A stretch of 64,000 bases of DNA from Sphingomonas sp. PAMC 26605 (lineage in GTDB: Bacteria; Pseudomonadota; Alphaproteobacteria; Sphingomonadales; Sphingomonadaceae). The stretch lies in assembly GCF_000241485.1 (NCBI RefSeq), contig NZ_JH584241.1, positions 3,053,427-3,117,426 of the forward strand, written 5' to 3'. The translations under genes and the position numbers were made by a program. Positions 28,582 to 37,486 of this stretch are shown here, piece after piece. Within the stretch, counting starts at the first letter, position 1; every line of letters begins with the position of its first letter. A model generated the notes under the pieces. The model made no database searches. It was not told the DNA's origin and worked only from the letters and a program-made list of their open reading frames with translations.

Positions 28582-29259
28582 ATGATCTCGCCCGTCATCC
28601 TCACCGTTCCCGGATTGCTCGGCTCGGGGACCGATCACTGGCAAACCCGCTGGGAACGCGAGCGCGCCGATACGCATCGGATCGAGCTGGGCGATTGGGA
28701 CAATCCCAATCGCACCGTCTGGATGAGCCGGATCGACCAAGCCGTCACCGCCGCGCGCGGGCCGGTCGTTTTGGTCGCGCATAGCCTCGGGTGCCAGGCG
28801 GTCACCTGGTGGGCGAACGCGCTTGGCCCGAGCGGCGCGTCCTCGGTGCTCGGCGCGCTGCTGGTCGCCCCGCCCGCGACCGAGCGCGCTGCGCTCGATC
28901 CGCGCATTGCGCGCTTCGGCAACGATCCGCGCCGTGCGCTCCCATTCGTCTCGCTGCTCGTTGCGAGCGAAGACGATCCGTACGCCACGCTCGCCGAATC
29001 GCAGGCGCTCGCGCGGAAATGGGGTGCCGGGCTGGTCGATATGGGCCTCGCGGGGCACATCAACGCGCGCTCGGGGCTCGGCAGCTGGCCGCAGGCCCAG
29101 GCGGTCGCCGAACTGCTGCGCGATGCCCGGACGGGCAATGTCCGTCTGCTCGCCGATCAGGCGCAAGCGCTGTTGCTCGACCCCGACGCGACCCCCGCGC
29201 ACCCGCGTGCGGTGACGCCCGGCGGCATGACGGTCGGCCGATCGGCCCCGCACCGCTGA
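28582..29259 (+). CDS. RBBP9/YdeN-type alpha/beta hydrolase
   Basis: This 225-residue serine hydrolase has the nucleophile elbow AHSLGCQA (Ser near residue 75), an early VPGLLGSGTDHWQTRWE block typical of the RBBP9/YdeN group, VASEDDPYATLAES (acid residue) and GHINARSGLG (catalytic His). The C-terminal 40 residues beyond the fold are low-complexity. The natural substrate is unknown. It is the first gene after the dif-like gap. Confidence 0.85.
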   Translation: MISPVILTVPGLLGSGTDHWQTRWERERADTHRIELGDWDNPNRTVWMSRIDQAVTAARGPVVLVAHSLGCQAVTWWANALGPSGASSVLGALLVAPPATERAALDPRIARFGNDPRRALPFVSLLVASEDDPYATLAESQALARKWGAGLVDMGLAGHINARSGLGSWPQAQAVAELLRDARTGNVRLLADQAQALLLDPDATPAHPRAVTPGGMTVGRSAPHR

Positions 29260-29390
29260 CCGCGCCAGCCGCTCGCGACTTTCCGGCATCGCATCGATGC
29301 GTGCTTTGCGCTAGGCGACGGCGACATAGTCGAGCGAGCGCGAGATCCGATGCACCGACCCTTTCCTGCCCCGACCCGAACGGCCTACCG

Positions 29391-30137
29391 ATGATCGGCC
29401 GCCTCGTCAGCATCATGGCGCGGCTGCGCGACCGCGAGACCGGATGCGAATGGGACGTCGCGCAGGATTTCGCGAGCATCGCGCCCTATACGATCGAGGA
29501 AGCCTATGAAGTCGCCGACGCGATCGCGCGCGACGATATGGCCGATCTCAAGGACGAGCTCGGCGACCTGCTGCTGCAAGTCGTGTTCCACAGCCGAATC
29601 GCCGAGGAGGCCGGGCTTTTCGCGCTGCCCGACGTGGTGGGGGCGATCAGCGACAAGATGGAGCGCCGCCACCCCCACATCTTCGGCGACGCCACGGCGG
29701 GCGGATCGCAGCGCTGGGAACAGATCAAGGCCGAGGAACGCGCCGCCAAGGGCGCCGGGGGTGCGCTCGACGGCGTCGCGGTCGGCCTGCCCGCCTTGCT
29801 CCGCGCCGAGAAGCTGCAGAAGCGCGCCGCGCGCACCGGGTTCGACTGGCCCGATACCGCGGGGCCGCGCGCCAAGATCTTCGAAGAGATCGCCGAGATC
29901 GACGCGGCTACGACACACGACGAACGTGAGGACGAGATCGGCGACCTGCTCTTCTCGGTGGTGAACTGGGCGCGGAAACTCGGGGTCGATCCCGAGGCGG
30001 CGCTGCGCCGCGGCAACGCCAAGTTCGAACGGCGCTTCAAGGCGATGGAAGACGCTGCGGGCGATGGCTTCTCCGCGCTGTCGCTCGACGAACAAGAAGC
30101 GCTGTGGCAGTCGATCAAGCGCCCCAAACAGGGCTGA
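29391..30137 (+). CDS. mazG: Nucleoside triphosphate pyrophosphohydrolase MazG
   Basis: This enzyme hydrolyses NTPs or dNTPs to monophosphates and pyrophosphate and takes part in housecleaning and ppGpp control. The 248-residue protein has two MazG helical domains. The first carries the EExxE...ExxD metal motif (TIEEAYEVADAI...LKDELGDLLLQV, about 29-60), and the second has EIAEIDAATTHDEREDEIGDLLFSVVNWARK (about 165-195). The start at 29391 (MIGRLVSIMARLRD) fits the family; the open frame continues upstream across the hydrolase gene. It ends with a 23-bp convergent overlap with a GNAT gene. Confidence 0.93.
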   Translation: MIGRLVSIMARLRDRETGCEWDVAQDFASIAPYTIEEAYEVADAIARDDMADLKDELGDLLLQVVFHSRIAEEAGLFALPDVVGAISDKMERRHPHIFGDATAGGSQRWEQIKAEERAAKGAGGALDGVAVGLPALLRAEKLQKRAARTGFDWPDTAGPRAKIFEEIAEIDAATTHDEREDEIGDLLFSVVNWARKLGVDPEAALRRGNAKFERRFKAMEDAAGDGFSALSLDEQEALWQSIKRPKQG

Positions 30138-30771
30138 GCGCGCTTGCATAGGGGCTCTGCACGGTCCAGCCGAGGCTCGAGTAGAGCGCCCTTCCCTGGT
30201 CGGTCGCGACGAGTATTTCGCGCGACGCGCCGGACCGCCGCTGCGTGCGCAGCGACGTCATGACGACATGGCCGAGCCCGCGCCGTTGGTGATCGGCGCT
30301 GGTGCGGATCCGATCATACGCAAAGACCCCCGCCGTCTCGACCGCATAGCCACTCGCGCCGAGCGTCCCGTCGGGCGCGGTGATCGTGGCCGCGATGACG
30401 TGGTCTATCTCCTCAAGCGCAAGCGTATAGCCCGACGGCAGGCTGCGCGCGGGCGGGTCGGCCGTGCTCGTCATCACCCAGGCGCGATCCTGCAGCGTCC
30501 ATCCATCGGGCAGCAGCCGGAGCAACGCGGCGTCGTCGGCACAGACCTTGATAAACACCCGCGGCCGCGCGATCGTCCGCGCGAGCGCCGCTATCGCGCT
30601 ATCGGGACGCGCGGAGATGTAGCGGCACCATTCGACGTCGCTATGGGTATCGACCCGCCAGCCGCCATGAACGGCGACCGGCGCGGGCAGCCCGCGCGCG
30701 ATCGACCGCGCCGCGACCCACCCCGCGAGAAGTCCCGGGTCGACTCCGTCAGCGCTGGGCGAAGCGCTCAT
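30115..30771 (-). CDS. GNAT-family N-acetyltransferase
   Basis: This 218-residue protein has a divergent N-terminal half and a C-terminal GNAT core. The acetyl-CoA-binding loop is in IRTSADHQRRGLGHVVMTSL (Q/RxxGxG), and the YSSLGW motif is near the end. The acceptor is unknown. The start [12 protein letters not shown] at 30771 was chosen; an ATG at 30798 is also in frame. It overlaps the end of hflX by 23 bp and the end of mazG by 23 bp. Confidence 0.75.
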   Translation of the reverse strand: MSASPSADGVDPGLLAGWVAARSIARGLPAPVAVHGGWRVDTHSDVEWCRYISARPDSAIAALARTIARPRVFIKVCADDAALLRLLPDGWTLQDRAWVMTSTADPPARSLPSGYTLALEEIDHVIAATITAPDGTLGASGYAVETAGVFAYDRIRTSADHQRRGLGHVVMTSLRTQRRSGASREILVATDQGRALYSSLGWTVQSPYASALSPVWGA

Positions 30772-32035
30772 AGTCGCGCTCGGCCATCCGGACCTCATAG
30801 ATCGCCTGCGCGCCCTCGACGCTCTGGCTCAGCACATCGCCATGCGCATGCAGCCACGCCGCCCCCGCGCCGTCGCCGGCATCGAGCAGGATCGTGTAGC
30901 GCCGATGGCTCGCGGTCAGCAGTCCGGCGACGGTGTCGAGCAGGCCCGCCACCCCTTCCCCGCTCAGCGCCGAGATCGCCACGACATCGTCGCGCCGCGC
31001 CGCCTCGCCGAGCCATTCGGCGCGTTCGTCGTCGTCGAGCAGATCGAGCTTGTTCCAGGCCTCGATCCGCGGCACCGAGGTGTCGACGCCGATATCGCGC
31101 AGCACGGTCTCAACATCGTCGCGCTGCACCAGCGTATCGGGATGCGCGATGTCGCGGACGTGGATCAGCAGATCGGCCGAGACGACTTCCTCGAGCGTCG
31201 CCTTGAACGCCGCGACGAGCTGGGTCGGGAGTTCGGAGACGAAGCCGACCGTGTCCGACAGGATCGCCTTGTCGATCCCGGGCAGCGCGATCTGGCGCAG
31301 CGTCGGGTCGAGCGTCGCGAAGAGCAGATCCTCCGCCATGACGTCGGCCCCGGTCATCCGGTTGAACAGCGTCGATTTTCCCGCGTTGGTATAGCCGACG
31401 AGCGCGATCACTGGCCACGGCGCGCGCTGGCGCCGGTCGCGGTGGAGGCCGCGGGTGCGCGAGACTTGTTCGAGCTCCTTCTTCAACCGCGCCATGCGGT
31501 CGCGGATCAAGCGCCGATCGGCCTCGATCTGCGTCTCGCCCGGGCCGCCGAGGAAGCCGAAGCCACCGCGCTGACGTTCGAGATGGGTCCAACTGCGCAC
31601 GAGCCGCCCCGCCTGGTAATCGAGATGCGCGAGTTCGACTTGCAGGCGTCCTTCGGCGGTCGCGGCGCGCTCGCCGAAGATCTCGAGGATCAGCCCCGTA
31701 CGGTCGATCACCTTGGCCGACAGCGCCTTTTCGAGGTTGCGCTGTTGCACCGGGGTGAGGCTCGCGTCGAACACGACGAGCTCGGCTTCCCCCATCCGCA
31801 CCGTCGCGGCGAGCGCCTCGAGCTGACCTTTGCCGATCAGCGTCGAGGGCTGGAGCGTGCGGACCTTGATCGCGACGCGATCGACCACCTCGACATGGAT
31901 CGCCATCGCGAGCCCAGCGGTTTCCGCCAGTCTTGCCTCGGCATCGCGGGTCGATACGCCGGTGTCTGGATACACCACGACCGCCTTGGCACCGCGCGCT
32001 ACGTCGTCGCGGTCACGTTCGAAACCTGTGGTCAA
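30749..32035 (-). CDS. hflX: Ribosome-associated GTPase HflX
   Basis: This GTPase binds the 50S subunit and splits or rescues stalled ribosomes, especially under heat stress. The 428-residue protein has the N-terminal HflX domain ([33 protein letters not shown]), a coiled linker with [18 protein letters not shown], then the G domain with [12 protein letters not shown] (G1), DTVGF (G3) and WNKLDLL (G4). It begins with TTG, whose bases overlap the hfq stop (TTGA), so it is translationally coupled to hfq, as in many proteobacteria. Confidence 0.95.
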   Translation of the reverse strand: MTTGFERDRDDVARGAKAVVVYPDTGVSTRDAEARLAETAGLAMAIHVEVVDRVAIKVRTLQPSTLIGKGQLEALAATVRMGEAELVVFDASLTPVQQRNLEKALSAKVIDRTGLILEIFGERAATAEGRLQVELAHLDYQAGRLVRSWTHLERQRGGFGFLGGPGETQIEADRRLIRDRMARLKKELEQVSRTRGLHRDRRQRAPWPVIALVGYTNAGKSTLFNRMTGADVMAEDLLFATLDPTLRQIALPGIDKAILSDTVGFVSELPTQLVAAFKATLEEVVSADLLIHVRDIAHPDTLVQRDDVETVLRDIGVDTSVPRIEAWNKLDLLDDDERAEWLGEAARRDDVVAISALSGEGVAGLLDTVAGLLTASHRRYTILLDAGDGAGAAWLHAHGDVLSQSVEGAQAIYEVRMAERDYERFAQR

Positions 32036-32523
32036 TCTTCGTCCGAACCTGCTGTTTCATCAGCCAAATTGAGGGGGTGCGCGGGTTGGATCGTCGAAAC
32101 CGCATGCTTGTAGACGAGCTGCGCCATGCCGTCGCGCTGGAGCAGCATGCAGAACAGGTCGAACGCCGCGATCTGCCCCTGCAGCATCACGCCGTTGACG
32201 AGGAACATCGTGACATTGTCCTCGGACTTGCGCACCGCGTTGAGGAAGATTTCCTGGAGCAACGGCTGCTTGCGCTGGGCTTCGCCGACGGCGTTGACGA
32301 TCGCATCGATATCGACGCTGTTCGACGGCATGATCGTCGAAATCGCGTGCTTGTAGATCAGCTGCGACTGGCCGTCGCGGCGGAGCAGAACCGAGAAATT
32401 GTCGAACCAGGTGACGATGCCCTGGAGCTTGACGCCCTTGACGAGGAACATCGTGATCGGCGTCTTGGTGCGGCGGAGCGCATTGAGGAACAGGTCTTGC
32501 AGCGAAGTGTGCTTGTCGGCCAT
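32032..32523 (-). CDS. hfq: RNA chaperone Hfq, two Sm domains in tandem
   Basis: This RNA-binding chaperone assists small RNA-mRNA pairing. The protein is 163 residues, about twice the usual 75-100. Domain 1 (about 7-67) has [29 protein letters not shown] and IYKHAISTI. Domain 2 (about 88-147) repeats this as [31 protein letters not shown] and VYKHAVSTI. Both Sm2 YKHA motifs and both proximal-site glutamines remain. An acidic tail (ETAGSDED) ends it. A trimer of such chains could form a six-domain ring. Tandem Hfq is known in Sphingomonadales such as Zymomonas. Confidence 0.95.
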   Translation of the reverse strand: MADKHTSLQDLFLNALRRTKTPITMFLVKGVKLQGIVTWFDNFSVLLRRDGQSQLIYKHAISTIMPSNSVDIDAIVNAVGEAQRKQPLLQEIFLNAVRKSEDNVTMFLVNGVMLQGQIAAFDLFCMLLQRDGMAQLVYKHAVSTIQPAHPLNLADETAGSDED

Positions 32524-32722
32524 CGGTCGATCCTATGTTTTTGGCGGGTGGTTCCCGCAGTGCGCCGGTTCCGGCGTCGAGATGCGCCTGATTGGCGCTG
32601 AGGGTGATTTAGGGTGTCTGGGGCGGTTCGTCCAGCGGGTGGGTTTTGGAAAGGATGTGGTCTCGTGTTGGCGGCGCTCGATCGCCTGCCGGCTTGCACG
32701 GCGCGGCCGATGAGGATTTCGT

Positions 32723-33553
32723 TCAATTACCCAGCCATTCGGCCGTCAATTCGCCGCTATGCCCCTCCGGCGCCAACGCGGCGCGCAGGGTCTGTAGCAG
32801 AGGCGGCAGCGCCTGCGCGAAGGCATAGGGCGGGTTGACGATATAAAGCCCGGCGCCGTTATAGCTGCCGGGCTGATCCTCGTCGTACAGCCAGTGCTCC
32901 ACCGACAGCATTTTCGGGATGCCGAGCCTGCGGAGCTGCCCCTTCCACCGTGCATGCGTGGCGCGATCCTTCAGCGGATACCAGATCACCGTCACGCCAT
33001 GCGCCCATTTGCGGTGAGCGGCGGCAAGCGTGGCGGTGATCCGTTCGCGTTCGTCCGTCTGCTCGTACGGCGGATCGACCACCACCACGCCGCGCGCGGT
33101 GCGGGGCGGCAGCACCGCCAGCCAGAGTTCGTAGGCGTCGCGCTCATGCACGGCAGCGGACGTGCCGCGCATCACGCCGCGCAGGGTATAGGCGTCGTCG
33201 GGATGTTTTTCGTTGAGGATCAGCAGATCCTGCGGACGCAGAAGCTGCGCCAGGATCTGCGGCGAGCCGGGGTAGAGCTGTGGTTCGGCCCCGACATTCA
33301 CCGCCTGCACGGCGGTGCGGTAGTCGTTCAGCAAGGGGTTCGGGTCGGCAAGGGCGCGCACCACCCCGTGCGTCGACTCGCCGGTGCGCTGGGCATCCTC
33401 GCCACCCAGATCGTACAGCCCGCAGCCGGCGTGCGTGTCGATCAGGGTGAGCGCGCCCGGTTTCAGCTGCAAGGCCCGCACGAGGGCGATCAGGAGGCTG
33501 TGCTTGACGACGTCGGCGCTGTTGCCGGCATGGAAGGAATGGCGATAATTCAT
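32723..33553 (-). CDS. rlmJ: 23S rRNA (adenine-N6)-methyltransferase RlmJ
   Basis: This enzyme methylates A2030 (E. coli numbering) of 23S rRNA using S-adenosylmethionine. The 276-residue protein begins MNYRHSFHAGNSADVVKHSLL, the family hallmark. It has LIDTHAGCGLYDL (SAM loop) and the catalytic VVVDPPYEQTDERER motif (DPPY). It sits between ntrX and hfq, splitting a block that is contiguous in most alphaproteobacteria. It is separated by 199 bp from hfq and 243 bp from ntrX. Confidence 0.95.
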   Translation of the reverse strand: MNYRHSFHAGNSADVVKHSLLIALVRALQLKPGALTLIDTHAGCGLYDLGGEDAQRTGESTHGVVRALADPNPLLNDYRTAVQAVNVGAEPQLYPGSPQILAQLLRPQDLLILNEKHPDDAYTLRGVMRGTSAAVHERDAYELWLAVLPPRTARGVVVVDPPYEQTDERERITATLAAAHRKWAHGVTVIWYPLKDRATHARWKGQLRRLGIPKMLSVEHWLYDEDQPGSYNGAGLYIVNPPYAFAQALPPLLQTLRAALAPEGHSGELTAEWLGN

Positions 33554-33796
33554 TGCAATCCGAAATTCTGACGATCCGGCTTCAGACGCGTAGCGGGTCG
33601 CGAGGCAATTGAGGCAACCAAGCCAGCGCTCGTATAAAGTCGGGCCGAAACCTTCAACGCACTTCCGCGCAAGGTCTCAACCCCGCGTTGGCGATCGGCA
33701 GCAGAGCGGAGACGCGAGGCTCCGGACGCATGCAACTGCCCGATCGTCGCGAAACCGGACGCGACAAGGATCACCACGTCCTTCCCCGCCCGCCCC

Positions 33797-35170
33797 TCAA
33801 TCCTCCCGCACCTCGGTGATCCCGAGCAGTTTCAGCTTCCGGTGCAACGCCGAGCGCTCCATCCCGATGAAGTTCGCGGTGCGCGAGATATTCCCCGAGA
33901 AGCGCCGGATCTGCACACGCAGATACTCGCGCTCGAACGTCTCGCGCGCTTCGCGTAGCGGCGAACCCATGATTGCCGTCCCGCTCCCGCCCAGCTCGCC
34001 GGGATCGCCGAGGATGTCGGCGGGCAGCATGTCGAGGTCGATCCGCCCGATCCGGTCGCCGGGCGCCATGATGATCGTGCGTTCGACGATGTTGCGGAGC
34101 TGGCGGACGTTGCCGGGCCATTCGTACGATTGCAGCGCGACCATCGCGTCGGGCGCGACCTCGGGAGTCGGGACACGGCGTTCCGAGGCGTAGTGCGCCA
34201 TGAAATGGTCGATCAACGCGGGGATGTCTTCGCGCCGCTCGGCGAGGCCCGGGATCGCGACGGGGACGACGTTCAAGCGGTAATAGAGATCCTCGCGAAA
34301 GCGCCCCTCGGCGATCTCGTGCGTCAGGTCGCGCGCGGTCGCCGAGACGACGCGGACGTCGACCTTGACGATGCGCTGCCCGCCGACGCGGCTGAAGCTC
34401 TGGTCGGTCAGCACGCGCAGGATGCGGCCTTGCGTGGCGAGCGGCATGTCGGCGATTTCGTCGAGGAACAGCGTTCCGCCATGCGCCTGTTCGAGCAGCC
34501 CCGAGCGCACGAGTTGCCCCGCTTCCTCGGCGCCGAACAGCTCCTCCTCGACGCGCTCGGGCGTCATCCTTGCGGCATTGACGATGACGAACGGCGCATT
34601 GGCACGCTGGCTCCAGCCGTGGAGCAGCCGCGCGGCGACTTCCTTGCCGACGCCGGCCGAACCCATGATCAGCACGCGGCTGCCCGTCGCGGCGACGCGC
34701 TTCAAGGTCGCGCGGACGCCGTTGATCGCGGCGGAATTGCCGGTGAGATCGTTGTTCTGCCCGACCGACTCGCGGAGAGACGCGATCTCGCGGCGGAGGC
34801 TCTCGGTCTCGGTCGCGCGCGCGACCATCAGCAGCAGGCGTTCGGCCTCGAACGGCTTCTCGATGAAATCGGCGGCACCGCGGCGGATCGCGGCGACCGC
34901 TGTGTCGAGATTGCCGTGGCCCGAGATCATCAGCACCGGGATCGACGGGTCGCGCCGCTTGATCTCGTCGAGCAGCTCGAGCCCGTCGAGCCGCGAGCCG
35001 TGGAGCCAGACGTCGAGCAGCACGAGCGACGGGCGCCGCACCGAGATCGCCTCGAGCGCCGAGTCGCTGTCTGCGGCGACGCGCGCGCCATAGCCTTCGT
35101 CCTCGAGGACGCCGGCTACGAGGTCTCGGATGTCACGTTCGTCATCGACGACGAGAATGTCGAGGGGCAT
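33797..35170 (-). CDS. ntrX: Response regulator NtrX
   Basis: This is the partner of the NtrY kinase, controlling nitrogen, redox or envelope responses. The 457-residue protein has a receiver domain (about 1-120, phospho-acceptor in LVLLDVWLHGSRLDGL), an AAA+ domain with Walker A GSAGVGKE and Walker B GGTLFLDEIADMP, and a C-terminal Fis-type helix-turn-helix (NISRTANFIGMERSALHRKLKLLG). The sigma-54-contacting GAFTGA loop is missing: the segment reads ELFGAEEAGQLVRSGLLEQAHGG. It therefore probably does not activate sigma-54 promoters directly. Its start is 3 bp after the ntrY stop. Confidence 0.94.
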   Translation of the reverse strand: MPLDILVVDDERDIRDLVAGVLEDEGYGARVAADSDSALEAISVRRPSLVLLDVWLHGSRLDGLELLDEIKRRDPSIPVLMISGHGNLDTAVAAIRRGAADFIEKPFEAERLLLMVARATETESLRREIASLRESVGQNNDLTGNSAAINGVRATLKRVAATGSRVLIMGSAGVGKEVAARLLHGWSQRANAPFVIVNAARMTPERVEEELFGAEEAGQLVRSGLLEQAHGGTLFLDEIADMPLATQGRILRVLTDQSFSRVGGQRIVKVDVRVVSATARDLTHEIAEGRFREDLYYRLNVVPVAIPGLAERREDIPALIDHFMAHYASERRVPTPEVAPDAMVALQSYEWPGNVRQLRNIVERTIIMAPGDRIGRIDLDMLPADILGDPGELGGSGTAIMGSPLREARETFEREYLRVQIRRFSGNISRTANFIGMERSALHRKLKLLGITEVRED

Positions 35171-35173
35171 GGC

Positions 35174-37393
35174 TCAGGTCCGGTTCTGCAAAAGGGCGGG
35201 TGCGGGCGCGTCGGCGATGCCCCCATCGCCTCCGTCGCCCTGGTCTAGCGTGGCGAGCATCGCCGTGTCGAAACGCACGGTGACGATCGTGCCCCCCCCG
35301 GGGCGGTCATCGAAGGCGATCGTACCGCAATGCTCCTCGACGATCTTCTTGACGATCGCGAGGCCGAGCCCGGTCCCGCGCGCGCGTGTCGTGACATAGG
35401 GCTCGACGATCCGGTCGCGATTGGCGGGCAGCCCGATGCCGGTGTCGGCGAGGGTCAGCGTGATATGGCCCTGCCCTTCGCCGACCGTCATCGCGATCTC
35501 GGCCGCGCGCGCGTCTGGATGGGCCTCGACCGCCTCGACCGCGTTCTTGACGATGTTGGTCAGCGCCTGGCCGATCTGCCGACGGTCGCACACCAGGATC
35601 GGGCCGGGATCGTCATGCGTGAGCGTAAAGACGATGCCGGGATGCGCGACCTCGTGAAGGAACATCGTCTGGCGCGCGAGATCGACCAGCGATTCCTCGC
35701 GGAACACCGGCTTTGGCATCCGCGCGAAGGAGGAGAATTCGTCCACCATCCGCCGAAGATCGCCGACCTGGCGGATGATCGTCTCGGTCAGGCGCGCGAA
35801 GGTCGTGTCCTCGGGGTCGATCTGCTTGCCGTAGCGGCGCTGGAGGCGTTCGGCGGCGAGCTGGATCGGGGTCAGCGGGTTCTTGATCTCGTGCGCGATG
35901 CGGCGTGCGACATCGGACCAGGCGGCGCGGCGCTGGTCGAGCAACTGGCCGGTGATGTCGTCGAAGGTCAGGATCGGGCCTTCCGCGGCGCGCGTCACCT
36001 TGACCGCGAGCGTACGCGCCTCGCCGCCCCCCGCGCCGAGCTCGACGATCGCCTCGCGCTCCTTGCCTTCGACCAGGGCAGCGAGCTCGGGCGAGATCAG
36101 GCTGAGCGGCTTGCCCGCCAGCGTCTCCTCGACGCTTTCGAGCAAGGTCATCGCCGAGCGGTTGATAAGGCGGATCGTGCCGTCGGGCGCGACCGAGATC
36201 ACGCCTGCGGTGACGCCCGACATCACTGCCTCGATCAGCGCGCGGCGGCTCTCGAGCGCGCTGTTCTGCGCCTGAAGCCGGCTGGTCATGCCGTTGAACG
36301 CGTTGGCGAGCGTCCCGACCTCGTCGTCGGTGGTCGGCGTCGGCACGCGCGCGCCGAGATCGCCCGCGGCGACGCGGTGCGCGGCGGCGACGAGTTCGCC
36401 GACGGGTCGGACAAGCCGATCGGCGACGGCGAGCGCGATCCACACCGCGATCGCGACGATCAACAGCGAGATCGCGAGCAAGGCAGCGTTGAACTTGAGC
36501 TGCAGCGAGCGGGCCTTGACGAGCAGGTCGCGATAGGTTGCAAGGACCTGGGTGCTGCGCCGCGACTGTTCCTCCATCACCTTGACGTCGGAGATCGCGA
36601 CGCTGAGGAAATAGCGGTCGGCGGTCCCGGGGATCGCGGTCAGCGTCTCGATGCGATTGCCCTTGACGGTCGTCACGCTCGGCGCGCCGCCGCGCACGCG
36701 GTCGAGATCGGTCGCGGTGATTTCGTTGCGGAGGTCGAGCTTGTCGGGATTGATCGCATGCAGCAGCTGGATGTCGTTTCCCGGGCTCGCGGCGAAAATG
36801 AACCCGTCGGACAGGCTGCGGAAATAGATCTGGTAGAAAAAGATGTTCTCGAACGCGGGCGACCCCGATTTGAATTCGGGCAGGCCGCCAATGTCCTGCG
36901 CAGCGATCACCGTCGCCTGCTGCCAACGCTTAAGCATCTGCTGGTAGGAGGTCGAGGCGACGCCCGTCGCGTTCTCGATCATGTCGCGCGCCTGGTCGGA
37001 ATACCAGAACTGCACGCCGTACTGGAACAGTAACGACGCGAAGATCACGACGAGCAGCGTCGGCACCGCGGCGATCATCGAAAAGATCGCGACCAGCCGG
37101 ACGTGCAGCCGTCCGCGCCCGCCGATCGGCGAACGCGCCGCGCGGCGCATCGCGACACGGCGTCCGAGCAAGACGAGCAGGGCGACGCCGGGCAGCAGGT
37201 TCGAGACGAGCAGCAACGCGACCACGCCCGGGCTGAGCAGGCTCTGCGAGACGGCGCCGCTCGCGATCACGAAATAGCTCGCGACCGCAATCGCGACCGC
37301 GATGCCGACGACCGAAAGCTCGAGCGCAGGCGTCACGCCGATCCACGACCGCGGCGCGGCGAAGGGAACAGAAGAGGCCGAAGCATCGCTCAT
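35174..37393 (-). CDS. ntrY: Sensor histidine kinase NtrY
   Basis: This is a membrane sensor kinase for NtrX. The 739-residue protein has about three N-terminal membrane helices, a periplasmic sensing region (about 120-290), another helix near 300 (LLAISLLIVAIAVWIALAV), a HAMP linker, a PAS domain (about 390-490), the H-box [22 protein letters not shown], and an ATPase domain with NIVKNAVEA, DTGIGLPAN and GTGLGLAIVKKI. The ATG at 37393 gives a normal start (MSDASASSVPF); an in-frame start at 37432 is less likely. It is transcribed after ntrC with a 93-bp gap and precedes ntrX. Confidence 0.95.
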   Translation of the reverse strand: MSDASASSVPFAAPRSWIGVTPALELSVVGIAVAIAVASYFVIASGAVSQSLLSPGVVALLLVSNLLPGVALLVLLGRRVAMRRAARSPIGGRGRLHVRLVAIFSMIAAVPTLLVVIFASLLFQYGVQFWYSDQARDMIENATGVASTSYQQMLKRWQQATVIAAQDIGGLPEFKSGSPAFENIFFYQIYFRSLSDGFIFAASPGNDIQLLHAINPDKLDLRNEITATDLDRVRGGAPSVTTVKGNRIETLTAIPGTADRYFLSVAISDVKVMEEQSRRSTQVLATYRDLLVKARSLQLKFNAALLAISLLIVAIAVWIALAVADRLVRPVGELVAAAHRVAAGDLGARVPTPTTDDEVGTLANAFNGMTSRLQAQNSALESRRALIEAVMSGVTAGVISVAPDGTIRLINRSAMTLLESVEETLAGKPLSLISPELAALVEGKEREAIVELGAGGGEARTLAVKVTRAAEGPILTFDDITGQLLDQRRAAWSDVARRIAHEIKNPLTPIQLAAERLQRRYGKQIDPEDTTFARLTETIIRQVGDLRRMVDEFSSFARMPKPVFREESLVDLARQTMFLHEVAHPGIVFTLTHDDPGPILVCDRRQIGQALTNIVKNAVEAVEAHPDARAAEIAMTVGEGQGHITLTLADTGIGLPANRDRIVEPYVTTRARGTGLGLAIVKKIVEEHCGTIAFDDRPGGGTIVTVRFDTAMLATLDQGDGGDGGIADAPAPALLQNRT

Positions 37394-37486
37394 CGTGACA
37401 TTGCTACAACGCCAGCGTTGCAAGGAAAACACACAAATCGGGTTTCTGTCGCAGTTCCGTACCGATCGGGCGTCCGGGCGCGTCGT

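Noticed and set aside
33554..33796. A possible small gene (75 codons, minus strand, 33550-33777) between rlmJ and ntrX
   Set aside because: No ribosome-binding sequence, no hydrophobic or family pattern, and it overlaps the rlmJ start.
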